A DNA stretch of 27,500 bases, from positions 21,442,135 to 21,469,634 of the forward strand of contig NC_135566.1 of the NCBI RefSeq assembly GCF_964340395.1, in the 5' to 3' direction. The translations under genes and the position numbers were made by a program. The notes under the pieces were generated by a model. That model searched no databases. It worked only from the letters and a program-made list of their open reading frames with translations, and had not been told where the DNA came from. Source of the stretch: Glandiceps talaboti (taxonomy: Eukaryota; Hemichordata; Enteropneusta; Spengelidae). Below are positions 1 to 13,400 of this stretch, piece by piece. Each line of letters opens with the position of its first letter. Within the stretch, counting starts at the first letter, position 1.

Positions 1-3000
1 ACACCTTACTCTTAGTCTTTACACTAGTAATTACCACACCCTACTCTTAGTCCTTACGCTAGTAATTACCACACCCTACTCTTAGTCCTTACGCTAGTAA
101 TTACCACACCCTACTCTTAGTCTTTACGCTAGTAATTACCACACCCTACTCTTAGTCCTTACACTAGTAATTATCACACCCTACTCTTAGTCTTTACGCT
201 AGTAATTACCACACCTTACTCTTAGTCCTTACGCTAGTAATTACCACACCCTACTCTTAGTCCTTACGCTAGTAATTACCACACCTTACTCTTAGTCCTT
301 ACACTAGTAATTACCACACCTTACTCTTAGTCCTTACACTAGTAATTACCACACCTTACTCTTAGTCCTTACGCTAGTAATTACCACACCCTACTCTTAG
401 TCCTTACGCTAGTAATTACCACACCCTACTCTTAGTCCTTACACTAGTAATTACCACACCCTACACTTAGTCCTTACACTAGTAATTACCACACCCTACT
501 CTTAGTCCTTACACTAGTAATTACCACACCCTACTCTTAGTCCTTACACTAGTAATTACCACACCCTACTCTTAGTCCTTACACTAGTAATTACCACACC
601 CTACTCTTAGTCCTTACGCTAGTAATTACCACACCTTACTCTTAGTCCTTACGCTAGTAATTACCACACCTTACTCTTAGTCCTTACACTAGTAATTACC
701 ACACCCTACTCTTAGTCCTTACACTAGTAATTACCACACCCTACTCTTAGTCCTTAAGCTAGTAATTACCACACCCTACTCTTAGTCTTTACACTAGTAA
801 TTACCACACCTTACTCTTAGTCCTTACACTAGTAATTACCACACCCTACTCTTAGTCCTTACACTAGTAATTACCACACCCTACTCTTAGTCCTTACACT
901 AGTAATTACCACACCTTACTCTTAGTCCTTACACTAGTAATTACCACACCTTACTCTTAGTCTTTACACTAGTAATTACCACACCCTACTCTTAGTCCTT
1001 ACACTAGTAATTACCACACCTTACTCTTAGTCCTTACGCTAGTAATTACCACACCTTACTCTTAGTCCTTACGCTAGTAATTACCACACCTTACTCTTAG
1101 TCCTTACGCTAGTAATTACCACACCTTACTCTTAGTCCTTACACTAGTAATTACCACACCTTACTCTTAGTCCTTACACTAGTAATTACCACACCTTACT
1201 CTTAGTCTTTACGCTAGTAATTACCACACCTTACTCTTAGTCTTTACGCTAGTAATTACCACACCTTACTCTTAGTCTTTACGCTAGTAATTACCACACC
1301 TTACTCTTAGTCCTTACACTAGTAATTACCACACCTTACTCTTAGTCTTTACGCTAGTAATTACCACACCTTACTCTTAGTCCTTACACTAGTAATTACC
1401 ACACCTTACTCTTAGTCTTTACGCTAGTAATTACCACACCTTACTCTTAGTCCTTACACTAGTAATTACCACACCTTACTCTTAGTCCTTACACTAGTAA
1501 TTACCACACCTTACTCTTAGTCTTTACGCTAGTAATTACCACACCTTACTCTTAGTCCTTACGCTAGTAATTACCACACCTTACTCTTAGTCCTTACGCT
1601 AGTAATTACCACACCCTACTCTTAGTCCTTACACTAGTAATTACCACACCTTACTCTTAGTCCTTACACTAGTAATTACCACACCCTACTCTTAGTCCTT
1701 ACACTAGTAATTACCACACCTTACTCTTAGTCCTTACGCTAGTAATTACCACACCCTACTCTTAGTCTTTACGCTAGTAATTACCACACCCTACTCTTAG
1801 TCCTTACGCTAGTAATTACCACACCTTACTCTTAGTCCTTACACTAGTAATTACCACACCCTACTCTTAGTCTTTACGCTAGTAATTACCACACCTTACT
1901 CTTAGTCCTTACGCTAGTAATTACCACACCCTACTCTTAGTCCTTACGCTAGTAATTACCACACCCTACTCTTAGTCCTTACACTAGTAATTGCCACACC
2001 TTACTCTTAGTCTTTACGCTAGTAATTACCACACCTTACTCTTAGTCCTTACGCTAGTAATTACCACACCCTACTCTTAGTCCTTACACTAGTAATTACC
2101 ACACCTTACTCTTAGTCCTTACGCTAGTAATTACCACACCCTACTCTTAGTCTTTACACTAGTAATTACCACACCCTACTCTTAGTCTTTACACTAGTAA
2201 TTACCACACCCTAGTCTTAGTCCTTACACTAGTAATTACCACACCCTACTCTTAGTCCTTACGCTAGTAATTACCACACCTTACTCTTAGTCCTTACGCT
2301 AGTAATTACCACACCTTACTCTTAGTCTTTACACTAGTAATTACCACACCTTACTCTTAGTCCTTACGCTAGTAATTGCCACACCTTACTCTTAGTCCTT
2401 ACACTAGTAATTACCACACCTTACTCTTAGTCCTTACACTAGTAATTACCACACCTTACTCTTAGTCCTTACACTAGTAATTACCACACCTTACTCTTAG
2501 TCCTTACGCTAGTAATTACCACACCTTACTCTTAGTCCTTACACTAGTAATTACCACACCTTACTCTTAGTCCTTACGCTAGTAATTACCACACCTTACT
2601 CTTAGTCCTTACACTAGTAATTACCACACCTTACTCTTAGTCCTTACACTAGTAATTACCACACCTTACTCTTAGTCCTTACGCTAGTAATTACCACACC
2701 TTACTCTTAGTCCTTACACTAGTAATTACCACACCCTAGTCTTAGTCCTTACACTAGTAATTACCACACCTTACTCTTAGTCCTTACGCTAGTAATTACC
2801 ACACCTTACTCTTAGTCCTTACGCTAGTAATTACCACACCCTACTCTTAGTCCTTACACTAGTAATTACCACACCCTACTCTTAGTCCTTACACTAGTAA
2901 TTACCACACCCTACTCTTAGTCCTTACACTAGTAATTACCACACCTTACTCTTAGTCCTTACGCTAGTAATTACCACACCTTACTCTTAGTCTTTACATT

Positions 3001-3633
3001 AGTAATTACCACACCTTACTCTTAGTCCTTACGCTAGTAATTGCCACACCTTACTCTTAGTCCTTACACTAGTAATTACCACACCTTACTCTTAGTCCTT
3101 ACACTAGTAATTACCACACCTTACTCTTAGTCCTTACGCTAGTAATTACCACACCTTACTCTTAGTCCTTACACTAGTAATTACCACACCCTACTCTTAG
3201 TCCTTACGCTAGTAATTACCACACCCTACTCTTAGTCCTTACACTAGTAATTACCACACCTTACTCTTAGTCCTTACGCTAGTAATTACCACACCTTACT
3301 CTTAGTCTTTACACTAGTAATTACCACACCTTACTCTTAGTCTTTACACTAGTAATTACCACACCCTACTCTTAGTCTTTACGCTAGTAATTACCACACC
3401 TTACTCTTAGTCCTTACACTAGTAATTACCACACCCTACTCTTAGTCCTTACACTAGTAATTACCACACCTTACTCTTAGTCTTTACACTAGTAATTACC
3501 ACACCCTAGTCTTAGTCTTTACACTAGTAATTACCACACCTTACTCTTAGTCCTAACGCTAGTAATTACCACACCCTAGTCTTAGTCTTTACACTAGTAA
3601 TTACCACACCCTAGTCTTAGTCTTTACACTAGT
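1..3633. repeat. 35-bp tandem array, about 104 copies
   Basis: The unit is 35 bp and contains CTTAGTCCTTAC followed by CTAGTAATTACC. Copies start at 1, 36, 71 and so on; the phase is unbroken to 3606, where a final 28-bp partial copy ends at 3633. That is 103 full copies with no insertion or deletion. Three unit positions are freely variable: position 6 (C/T), position 18 (C/T) and position 23 (A/G, the ACACT or ACGCT forms). A rarer CCCTAGTC form clusters at the right edge. Stops occur in all plus-strand frames because 35 is not a multiple of 3. The array reaches the left edge, so its true length is unknown. It probably lies in the next TRMT2A intron, because no further exon is visible between it and 4321. 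Confidence 0.98.
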
Positions 3634-4320
3634 GCATCATACTTAGAGTGTCTTTAAATATTACAATTATATTTAATTTAATATTCCTAGTGTGATGTCA
3701 TTATACATGCACATTTGCTTATGCAAATTCTCATCTCTTGACCAGACAGGCATTGCCAATAATCTGTGACCAATACCACTAAATACTTTATGCAAGAAGG
3801 AAGCCTGATAGATTCAATGTTGTGGGTGCTCCACACTGATATCAATGATTGCAAACAATGGTGATCCTGTCAGTCTAGTTTATATGGATTTATATTAAAG
3901 GGAATCAACATTCCACAAAATAATGATATTATCATGAACTTTGGATTCTGGAGAGTTATTTCATGATCTTGCAACACATAAATTTCACTCGATTGCCAAG
4001 AAACATTGATTCAGAAACTCTTTTTCACCTCTGTTGTTCACTCAGTTGTGCATAATTTCTTAATGTGTCTCTAATAGCAGACATAATTCGATGCACAGCA
4101 TGTATTATATTTCTTTCACATAAATGGTCCTACATAGCCTGGACAGTTTGATGTGGAGTCAATCCTATAATATACAGGATCAATGGTGTATACAATACTA
4201 AGTACATAGATGTTGAATAAAACCATACATTACAAGTGGTACTCATCTATAAAGTGATTCCCCCCTACTGTAAAGCCTACAATGGCAGTTTCATCCAATT
4301 CATCATTTCCTGAGACTAAC
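3634..4320. other. Single-copy intron sequence
   Basis: AT-rich sequence between the 35-bp array and the donor of exon 4321-4442. I see no tandem structure, RNA gene or exon. I looked on the minus strand for the next TRMT2A segments (post-motif-I region, DPPR and SCNP motifs) and found none. Read-through from the exon meets a stop after five codons, consistent with intron. Confidence 0.6.
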
Positions 4321-4442
4321 CTTGGCTAGAGTCAATCCAATTGTTCCAGTACCACAACAGATATCCAGTACTGTCGTTTTCTCACCAACTCCACTCCATT
4401 CACGGATTGTACGGTACAATACCTCAGCAGCTTTTGTGTTTA
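4321..4442 (-). CDS. TRMT2A: TRMT2A exon with SAM-binding motif I
   Basis: This 122-nt exon supplies TA to finish a valine codon, then 40 codons from NTKAAEVLYRT to IGLTLAK. It holds the end of the FFQVNT-AAEVLY signature and motif I of the class I methyltransferase fold, VLDICCGTGTIG, whose glycines contact SAM in this family. The acceptor is a pyrimidine-rich stretch ending in CCCTTCAG at 4443-4450. The donor is AAG|GTTAGT, with GT at 4319-4320. The incoming phase (G|TA) matches the end of exon 6159-6280 and the exon leaves in phase 0. The 50-bp array begins only about 40 bp upstream of the acceptor in transcript terms. Confidence 0.9.
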
Positions 4443-7400
4443 CTGAAGGGATAACGGAGGAAAACCAATATTCATCAGATTACTGTATGTAACTCACCCA
4501 CTCACATTACTGTAACTCTACCACATTACTGTATGTAACTCTACCACATTACTGTATGTAACTCACCCACTCACATTACTGTATGTAACTCTACCACATT
4601 ACTGTATGTAACTCACCCACTCACATTACTGTATGTAACTCTACCACATTACTGTATGTAACTCACCCACTCACATTACTGTATCTAACTCTACCACATT
4701 ACTGTATGTAACTCACCCACTCACATTACTGTATGTAACTCTACCACATTACTGTATGTAACTCACCCACTCACATTACTGTATCTAACTCTACCACATT
4801 ACTGTATGTAACTCACCCACTCACATTACTGTATGTAACTCTACCACATTACTGTATGTAACTCACCCACTCACATTACTCTATGTAACTCTACCACATT
4901 ACTGTATGTAACTCTACCACTCACATTACTGTATGTAACTCTACCACATTACTGTATGTAACTCACCCACTTACATTACTGTATGTAACTCTACCACATT
5001 ACTGTATGTAACTCACCCACTCACATTACTGTACGTAACTCTACCACACTACTGTATGTAACTCACCCACTCACATTACTGTATGTAACTCACCCACTCA
5101 CATTACTCTATGTAACTCACCCACTCACATTACTCTATATAACTCTACCACATTACTGTATGTAACTCTACCACATTACTGTATGTAACTCACCCACTCA
5201 CATTACTGTATGTAACTCACCCACTCACATTACTGTATGTAACTCACCCACTCACATTACTGTATGTAACTCTACCACATTACTCTATGTAACTCTCCCA
5301 CATTACTGTGAGTAACTCTACCACATTACTGTATGTAACTCTAGCATACTGCGTAACTCAAACCATATTATTATGTATTCACAGAGTTTTATTCTTTTCA
5401 CAAGTGGCTGTTTTGTCATACACACTGTCACTGGGGGTCATGATGGTCAAATGGTAAGAGTGGCCTGTTTGAAATCTACTGGTTGCAGAATAAAGCTGTT
5501 TCCAAATGGACAGTAATTGGACAAGATTTGAACCTCTTCTGTGACTTCATCAACCCAACTGTGTAATTGGGGACCTTGTACCGGGTAGGACAGAAGTTGC
5601 AATGTGAACATGTGCTTGGGATGCTGCAAGGGATTATAAGCTTTCTATGGAGGTGAGGAAGTATAAAGGCTCATTGTGCCATTATGGGTCCATGCCAGGG
5701 ACAATAAGCTCTTTGAGTACAGTGTAGTGAAGCAGTATATAAAAACTACCATTATCTTACTGTCATAACTCCAAATGTTGTTGATGTACGTAACACTTTG
5801 GTGATTACATTATCTAACTAAATAACTTTGGTGATTACATTATCTAACTAAATAACTAAATCATATGAGTCAACTATTTCATCAAGATAACAACACTTTC
5901 TGAATGTGGATGAATGAACATATAGCAAAATACAGAATGATTTCAAAAGTACACTATTTACATTGTGCAAATCTTGTGTCATGTGACAATCACATGATTC
6001 AAACCAGCAATGGTTCATGGGTAGTATACATGTATGTTGGTCTTACCTTGGAAGCATGCATCAGGAGATATTCTAATCTTCATAGCCAGTAAGTGGTCTT
6101 ACCTTGGAAGAATGCATCAGGAGATATTCTAAACTTCATAGCCAGTAAGTGGTCTTACCTTGGAAGAATGCATCAGGAGATATTCTAAACTTCATGGCCA
6201 GTAATTCTTCATGTATAACAGGTTCACCAAGTAAGAGTTCACATGGACCATCAATCTCATGTACACTTTTTTCACCAAGCCTTGTTAACAAAAATATATG
6301 TAATACTCATGAAAATGTGAGTTTCTTAGGCACTATATGAGTTCTGTGAGCGTGTTGCATGGATTTTAATCTGACCCCTATTTAAATGCAGATTACATGT
6401 TAGGTCTATGTGATTGAAGATTCAACTTTGGGGGCGATAAACAGTTGTCCAACAAAGTTGGTCTGGAAAAAAGATAGACTGGTTAATATCTAATCCTTAT
6501 AACTCCACTGATAAGATGACACTATGTACACTAGTGAAGGAAATAGAAATTCAAACACTGGCCATATGTATTGACATACATTCTAGACTTTGCAAACCTA
6601 GTCCAATAAATCTGTACCATCTATGCCAAGACATACCTTTCTTTCTGAACCTGCAGAAAAAGTGAGGATGGTTGATGTTCTCCAGCTGGTCCATCTTTAA
6701 AATATGATCTCAGAGACTCTTTCTCTTTCTCAATATCTTCCTATAGTATGGAAAATATAAATACCATGGCAATTAGATGGATACTATCTATAGGATGGAA
6801 AGTATAAATACCATGGCAATTAGATGAATACTATCTATAAGATGGAAAGTATAAATACCATGGCAATCAGATGAAGACTATCTATAGGATGGAAAGTATA
6901 AATACCATGGCAATTAGATGAATACTATCTATAGGATGGAAAGTATAAATACCATGGCAATTAGATGGATACTATCTATAAGATGGAAAGTATAAATACC
7001 ATGGCAATTAGATGAATACTATCTATAGGATGGAAAGTATAAATACCATGGCAATTAGATGAATACTATCTATAGGATGGAAAGTATAAATACCATGGCA
7101 ATCAGATGAATACTATCTATAAGATGGAAAGTATAAATACCATGGCAATCAGATGGATACTATCTATAAGATGGAAAGTATAAATACCATGGCAATTAGA
7201 TGAATACTATCTATAGGATGGAAAGTATAAATACCATGGCAATCAGATGAATACAATCTATAGGATGGAAAGTATAAATACCATGGCAATTAGATGAATA
7301 CTATCTATAAGATGGAAAGTATAAATACCATGGCAATTAGATGAATACTATCTATAAGATGGAAAGTATAAATACCATGGCAATCAGATGAATACTATCT

Positions 7401-10400
7401 ATAGGATGGAAAGTATAAATACCATGGCAATTAGATGAATACTATCTATAGGATGGAAAGTATAAATACCATGGCAATTAGATGAATACTATCTATAAGA
7501 TGGAAAGTATAAATACCATGGCAATTAGATGAATACTATCTATAAGATGGAAAGTATAAATACCATGGCAATTAGATGAATACTATCTATAGGATGGAAA
7601 GTATAAATACCATGGCAATTAGATGAATACTATCTATATAAGATGGAAAGTATAAATACCATGGCAATCAGATGAATATTATCTATAGGATGGAAAGTAT
7701 AAATACCATGGCAATTAGATGAATACTATCTATAAGATGGAAAGTATAAATACCATGGCAATCAGATGAATACTATCTATAAGATGGAAAGTATAAATAC
7801 CATGGCAATCAGATGAATACTATCTATAAGATGGAAAGTATAAATACCATGGCAATCAGATGAATACTATCTATAAGATGGAAAGTATAAATACCATGGC
7901 AATTAGATGAATACTATCTATAAGATGGAAAGTATAAATACCATGGCAATCAGATGAATACTATCTATAAGATGGAAAGTATAAATACCATGGCAATTAG
8001 ATGAATACTATCTATAAGATGGAAAGTATAAATACCATGGCAATTAGATGAAGACTATCTATAGGATGGAAAGTATAAATACCATGGCAATTAGATGAAT
8101 ACTATCTATAAGATGGAAAGTATAAATACCATGGCAATTAGATGAATACTATCTATAAGATGGAAAGTATAAATACCATGGCAATTAGATGAATACTATC
8201 TATAGGATGGAAAGTATAAATACCATGGCAATCAGATGAATACTATCTATAAGATGGAAAGTATAAATACCATGGCAATCAGATGGATACTATCTATAGG
8301 ATGGAAAGTATAAATGCCATGGCAATTAGATGAATACTATCTATAGGATGGAAAGTATAAATACCATGGTAATCAGATGAATACTATCTATAAGATGGAA
8401 AGTATAAATACCATGGCAATCAGATGAATACTATCTATAAGATGGAAAGTATAAATACCATGGCAATCAGATGAATACTATCTATAGGATGGAAAGTATA
8501 AATACCATGGCAATTAGATGAATACTATCTATAAGATGGAAAGTATAAATACCATGGCAATTAGATGAATACTATCTATAAGATGGAAAGTATAAATACC
8601 ATGGCAATCAGATGAATACTATCTATAAGATGGAAAGTATAAATACCATGGCAATCAGATGAATACTATCTATAAGATGGAAAGTATAAATACCATGGCA
8701 ATTAGATGAATACTATCTATAAGATGGAAAGTATAAATACCATGGCAATTAGATGGATACTATCTATAGGATGGAAAGTATAAATACCATGGCAATTAGA
8801 TGAATACTATCTATAGGATGGAAAGTATAAATACCATGGCAATTAGATGGCTACTAACTATAAGATGGAAAGTATAAATACCATGGCAATCAGATGGATA
8901 CTATCTATAAGATGGAAAGTATAAATACCATGGCAATTAGATGAATACTATCTATAAGATGGAAGTATAAATACCATGGCAATTAGATGAATACTATCTA
9001 TAGGATGGAAAGTATAAATACCATGGCAATTAGATGAATACTATCTATAAGATGGAAAGTATAAATACCATGGCAATCAGATGAATACTATCTATAGAAT
9101 GGAAAGTATAAATACCATGGCAATCAGATGGATACTATCTATAGGATGGAAAGTATAAATACCATGGCAATCAGATGGATACTATCTATAAGATAGAAAG
9201 TATAAATACCATGGCAATCAGATGGATACTATCTATAGGATGGAAAGTATAAATACCATGGCAATCAGATGGATACTATCTATAGGATGGAAAGTATAAA
9301 TACCATGGCAATTAGATGAATACTATCTATAAGATGGAAAGTATAAATACCATGGCAATCAGATGAAGACTATCTATAGGATGGAAAGTATAAATACGAT
9401 GGCAATTAGATGAATACTATCTATAGGATGGAAAGTATAAATACCATGGCAATTAGATGGATACTATCTATAAGATGGAAAGTATAAATACCATGGCAAT
9501 TAGATGAATACTATCTATAGGATGGAAAGTATAAATACCATGGCAATTAGATGAATACTATCTATAGGATGGAAAGTATAAATACCATGGCAATTAGATG
9601 GATACTATCTATAAGATGGAAAGTATAAATACCATGGCAATTAGATGAATACTATCTATAGGATGGAAAGTATAAATACCATGGCAATCAGATGAATACT
9701 ATCTATAAGATGGAAAGTATAAATACCATGGCAATTAGATGAATACTATCTATAAGATGGAAAGTATAAATACCATGGCAATTAGATGAATACTATCTAT
9801 AAGATGGAAAGTATAAATACCATGGCAATTAGATGAATACTATCTATAGGATGGAAAGTATAAATACCATGGCAATTAGATGAATACTATCTATAAGATG
9901 GAAAGTATAAATACCATGGCAATTAGATGAATACTATCTATAAGATGGAAAGTATAAATACCATGGCAATTAGATGAATACTATCTATAGGATGGAAAGT
10001 ATAAATACCATGGCAATTAGATGAATACTATCTATAAGATGGAAAGTATAAATACCATGGCAATTAGATGAATACTATCTATAGGATGGAAAGTATAAAT
10101 ACCATGGCAATTAGATGGATACTATCTATAAGATGGAAAGTATAAATACCATGGCAATTAGATGAATACTATCTATAGGATGGAAAGTATAAATACCATG
10201 GCAATTAGATGAATACTATCTATAGGATGGAAAGTATAAATACCATGGCAATTAGATGGATACTATCTATAAGATGGAAAGTATAAATACCATGGCAATT
10301 AGATGAATACTATCTATAGGATGGAAAGTATAAATACCATGGCAATCAGATGAATACTATCTATAAGATGGAAAGTATAAATACCATGGCAATCAGATGA

Positions 10401-13400
10401 ATACTATCTATAAGATGGAAAGTATAAATACCATGGCAATCAGATGAATACTATCTATAAGATGGAAAGTATAAATACCATGGCAATTAGATGAATACTA
10501 TCTATAGGATGGAAAGTATAAATACCATGGCAATCAGATGAATACTATCTATAGGATGGAAAGTATAAATACCATGGCAATCAGATGAATACTATCTATA
10601 AGATGGAAAGTATAAATACCATGGCAATTAGATGGATACTATCTATAGGATGGAAAGTATAAATACCATGGCAATCAGATGAATACTATCTATAAGATGG
10701 AAAGTATAAATACCATGGCAATTAGATGAATACTATCTATAGGATGGAAAGTATAAATACCATGGCAATCAGATGAATACTATCTATAGGATGGAAAGTA
10801 TAAATACCATGGCAATCAGATGAATACTATCTATAAGATGGAAAGTATAAATACCATGGCAATTAGATGGATACTATCTATAGGATGGAAAGTATAAATA
10901 CCATGGCAATCAGATGAATACTATCTATAAGATGGAAAGTATAAATACCATGGCAATCAGATGAATACTATCTATAGGATGGAAAGTATAAATACCATGG
11001 CAATCAGATGAATACTATCTATAAGATGGAAAGTATAAATACCATGGCAATCAGATGAATACTATCTATAAGATGGAAAGTATAAATACCATGGCAATCA
11101 GATGAATACTATCTATAAGATGGAAAGTATAAATACCATGGCAATCAGATGAATACTATCTATAAGATGGAAAGTATAAATACCATGGCAATCAGATGAA
11201 TACTATCTATAAGATGGAAAGTATAAATACCATGGCAATCAGATGAATACTATCTATAAGATGGAAAGTATAAATACCATGGCAATCAGATGGATACTAT
11301 CTATAAGATGGAAAGTATAAATACCATGGCAATCAGATGAATACTATCTATAGGATGGAAAGTATAAATACCATGGCAATTAGATGAATACTATCTATAG
11401 GATGGAAAGTATAAATACCATGGCAATCAGATGAATACTATCTATAGGATGGAAAGTATAAATACCATGGCAATTAGATGAATACTATCTATAAGATGGA
11501 AAGTATAAATACCATGGCAATCAGATGAATACTATCTATAAGATGGAAAGTATAAATACCATGGCAATCAGATGAATACTATCTATAAGATGGAAAGTAT
11601 AAATACCATGGCAATTAGATGAATACTATCTATAGGATGGAAAGTATAAATACCATGGCAATTAGATGGATACTATCTATAAAATGGAAAGTATAATTAC
11701 CATGGCAATCAGATGAATACTATCTATAAGATGGAAAGTATAAATACCATGGCAATCAGATGAATACTATCTATAAGATGGAAAGTATAAATACCATGGC
11801 AATCAGATGAATACTATCTATAGGATGGAAAGTATAAATACCATGGCAATTAGATGAATACTATCTATAGGATGGAAAGTATAAATACCATGGCAATCAG
11901 ATGAATACTATCTATAAGATGGAAAGTATAAATACCATGGCAATTAGATGAATACTATCTATAAGATGGAAAGTATAAATACCATGGCAATTAGATGAAT
12001 ACTATCTATAGGATGGAAAGTATAAATACCATGGCAATTAGATGAATACTATCTATAGGATGGAAAGTATAAATACCATGGCAATTAGATGGATACTAAC
12101 TATAAGATGGAAAGTATAAATACCATGGCAATCAGATGGATACTATCTATAAGATGGAAAGTATAAATACCATGGCAATCAGATGAATACTATCTATAAG
12201 ATGGAAAGTATAAATGCCATGGCAATTAGATGAATACTATCTATAAGATGGAAAGTATAAATACCATGGCAATTAGATGAATACTATCTATAAGATGGAA
12301 AGTATAAATACCATGGCAATTAGATGAATACTATCTATAGGATGGAAAGTATAAATACCATGGCAATCAGATGGATACTATCTATAGGATGGAAAGTATA
12401 AATACCATGGCAATCAGATGAATACTATCTATAAGATGGAAAGTATAAATACCATGGCAATCAGATGAATACTATCTATACGATGGAAAGTATAAATACC
12501 ATGGCAATTAGATGAATACTATCTATAGGATGGAAAGTATAAATACCATGGCAATCAGATGAATACTATCTATAAGATGGAAAGTATAAATACCATGGCA
12601 ATTAGATGAATACTATCTATAGGATGGAAAGTATAAATACCATGGCAATCAGATGGATACTATCTATAGGATGGAAAGTATAAATACCATGGCAATTAGA
12701 TGAATACTATCTATAAGATGGAAAGTATAAATACCATGGCAATCAGATGAATACTATCTATAGGATGGAAAGTATAAATACCATGGCAATTAGATGAATA
12801 CTATCTATAGGATGGAAAGTATAAATACCATGGCAATTAGATGAATACTATCTATAGAATGGAAAGTATAAATACCATGGCAATTAGATGGATACTATCT
12901 ATAGGATGGAAAGTATAAATACCATGGCAATCAGATGAATACTACCTATAAGATGGAAAATATAAATACCATGGCAATTAGATGGATACTATCTATAAGA
13001 TGGAAAGTATAAATACCATGGCAATCAGATGAATACTATCTATAGGATGGAAAGTATAAATACCATGGCAATCAGATGAATACTATCTATAGGATGGAAA
13101 GTATAAATACCATGGCAATTAGATGGATACTATCTATAAAATGGAAAGTATAAATACCATGGCAATCAGATGAATACTATCTATAGGATGGAAAGTATAA
13201 ATACCATGGCAATCAGATGAATACTATCTATAGGATGGAAAATATAAATACCATGGCAATCAGATGAATACTATCTATAGGATGGAAAGTATAAATACCA
13301 TGGCAATTAGATGGATACTATCTATAAAATGGAAAGTATAAATACCATGGCAATCAGATGAATACTATCTATGAGATGGAAAGTATAAATACCATGGCAA

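Noticed and set aside
1-3633. CRISPR array
   Set aside because: The 35-bp units are contiguous, with no distinct spacers, and the window is eukaryotic.
1-3633. Telomeric repeat
   Set aside because: The unit is 35 bp with no short G-rich or TTAGGG-like motif, and single-copy gene sequence follows.
4236-4310. Minus-strand open stretch right after the donor of exon 4321-4442
   Set aside because: The exon frame itself meets a stop after five codons. The open frame is a different one, and the CTCAG in front is too close to the donor to be an acceptor.
5447-5629. Minus-strand 60-codon frame as an extra TRMT2A exon
   Set aside because: The flanking exons already join in phase across the conserved FFQ|VNT motif, and the translation has no family resemblance.
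5904-6092. Plus-strand frame
   Set aside because: It runs into the antisense of the 56-bp repeated exon end; no codon pattern or homology supports it.
6149-6340. Plus-strand 63-codon frame
   Set aside because: It is the antisense shadow of the well-supported minus-strand exon 6159-6280.
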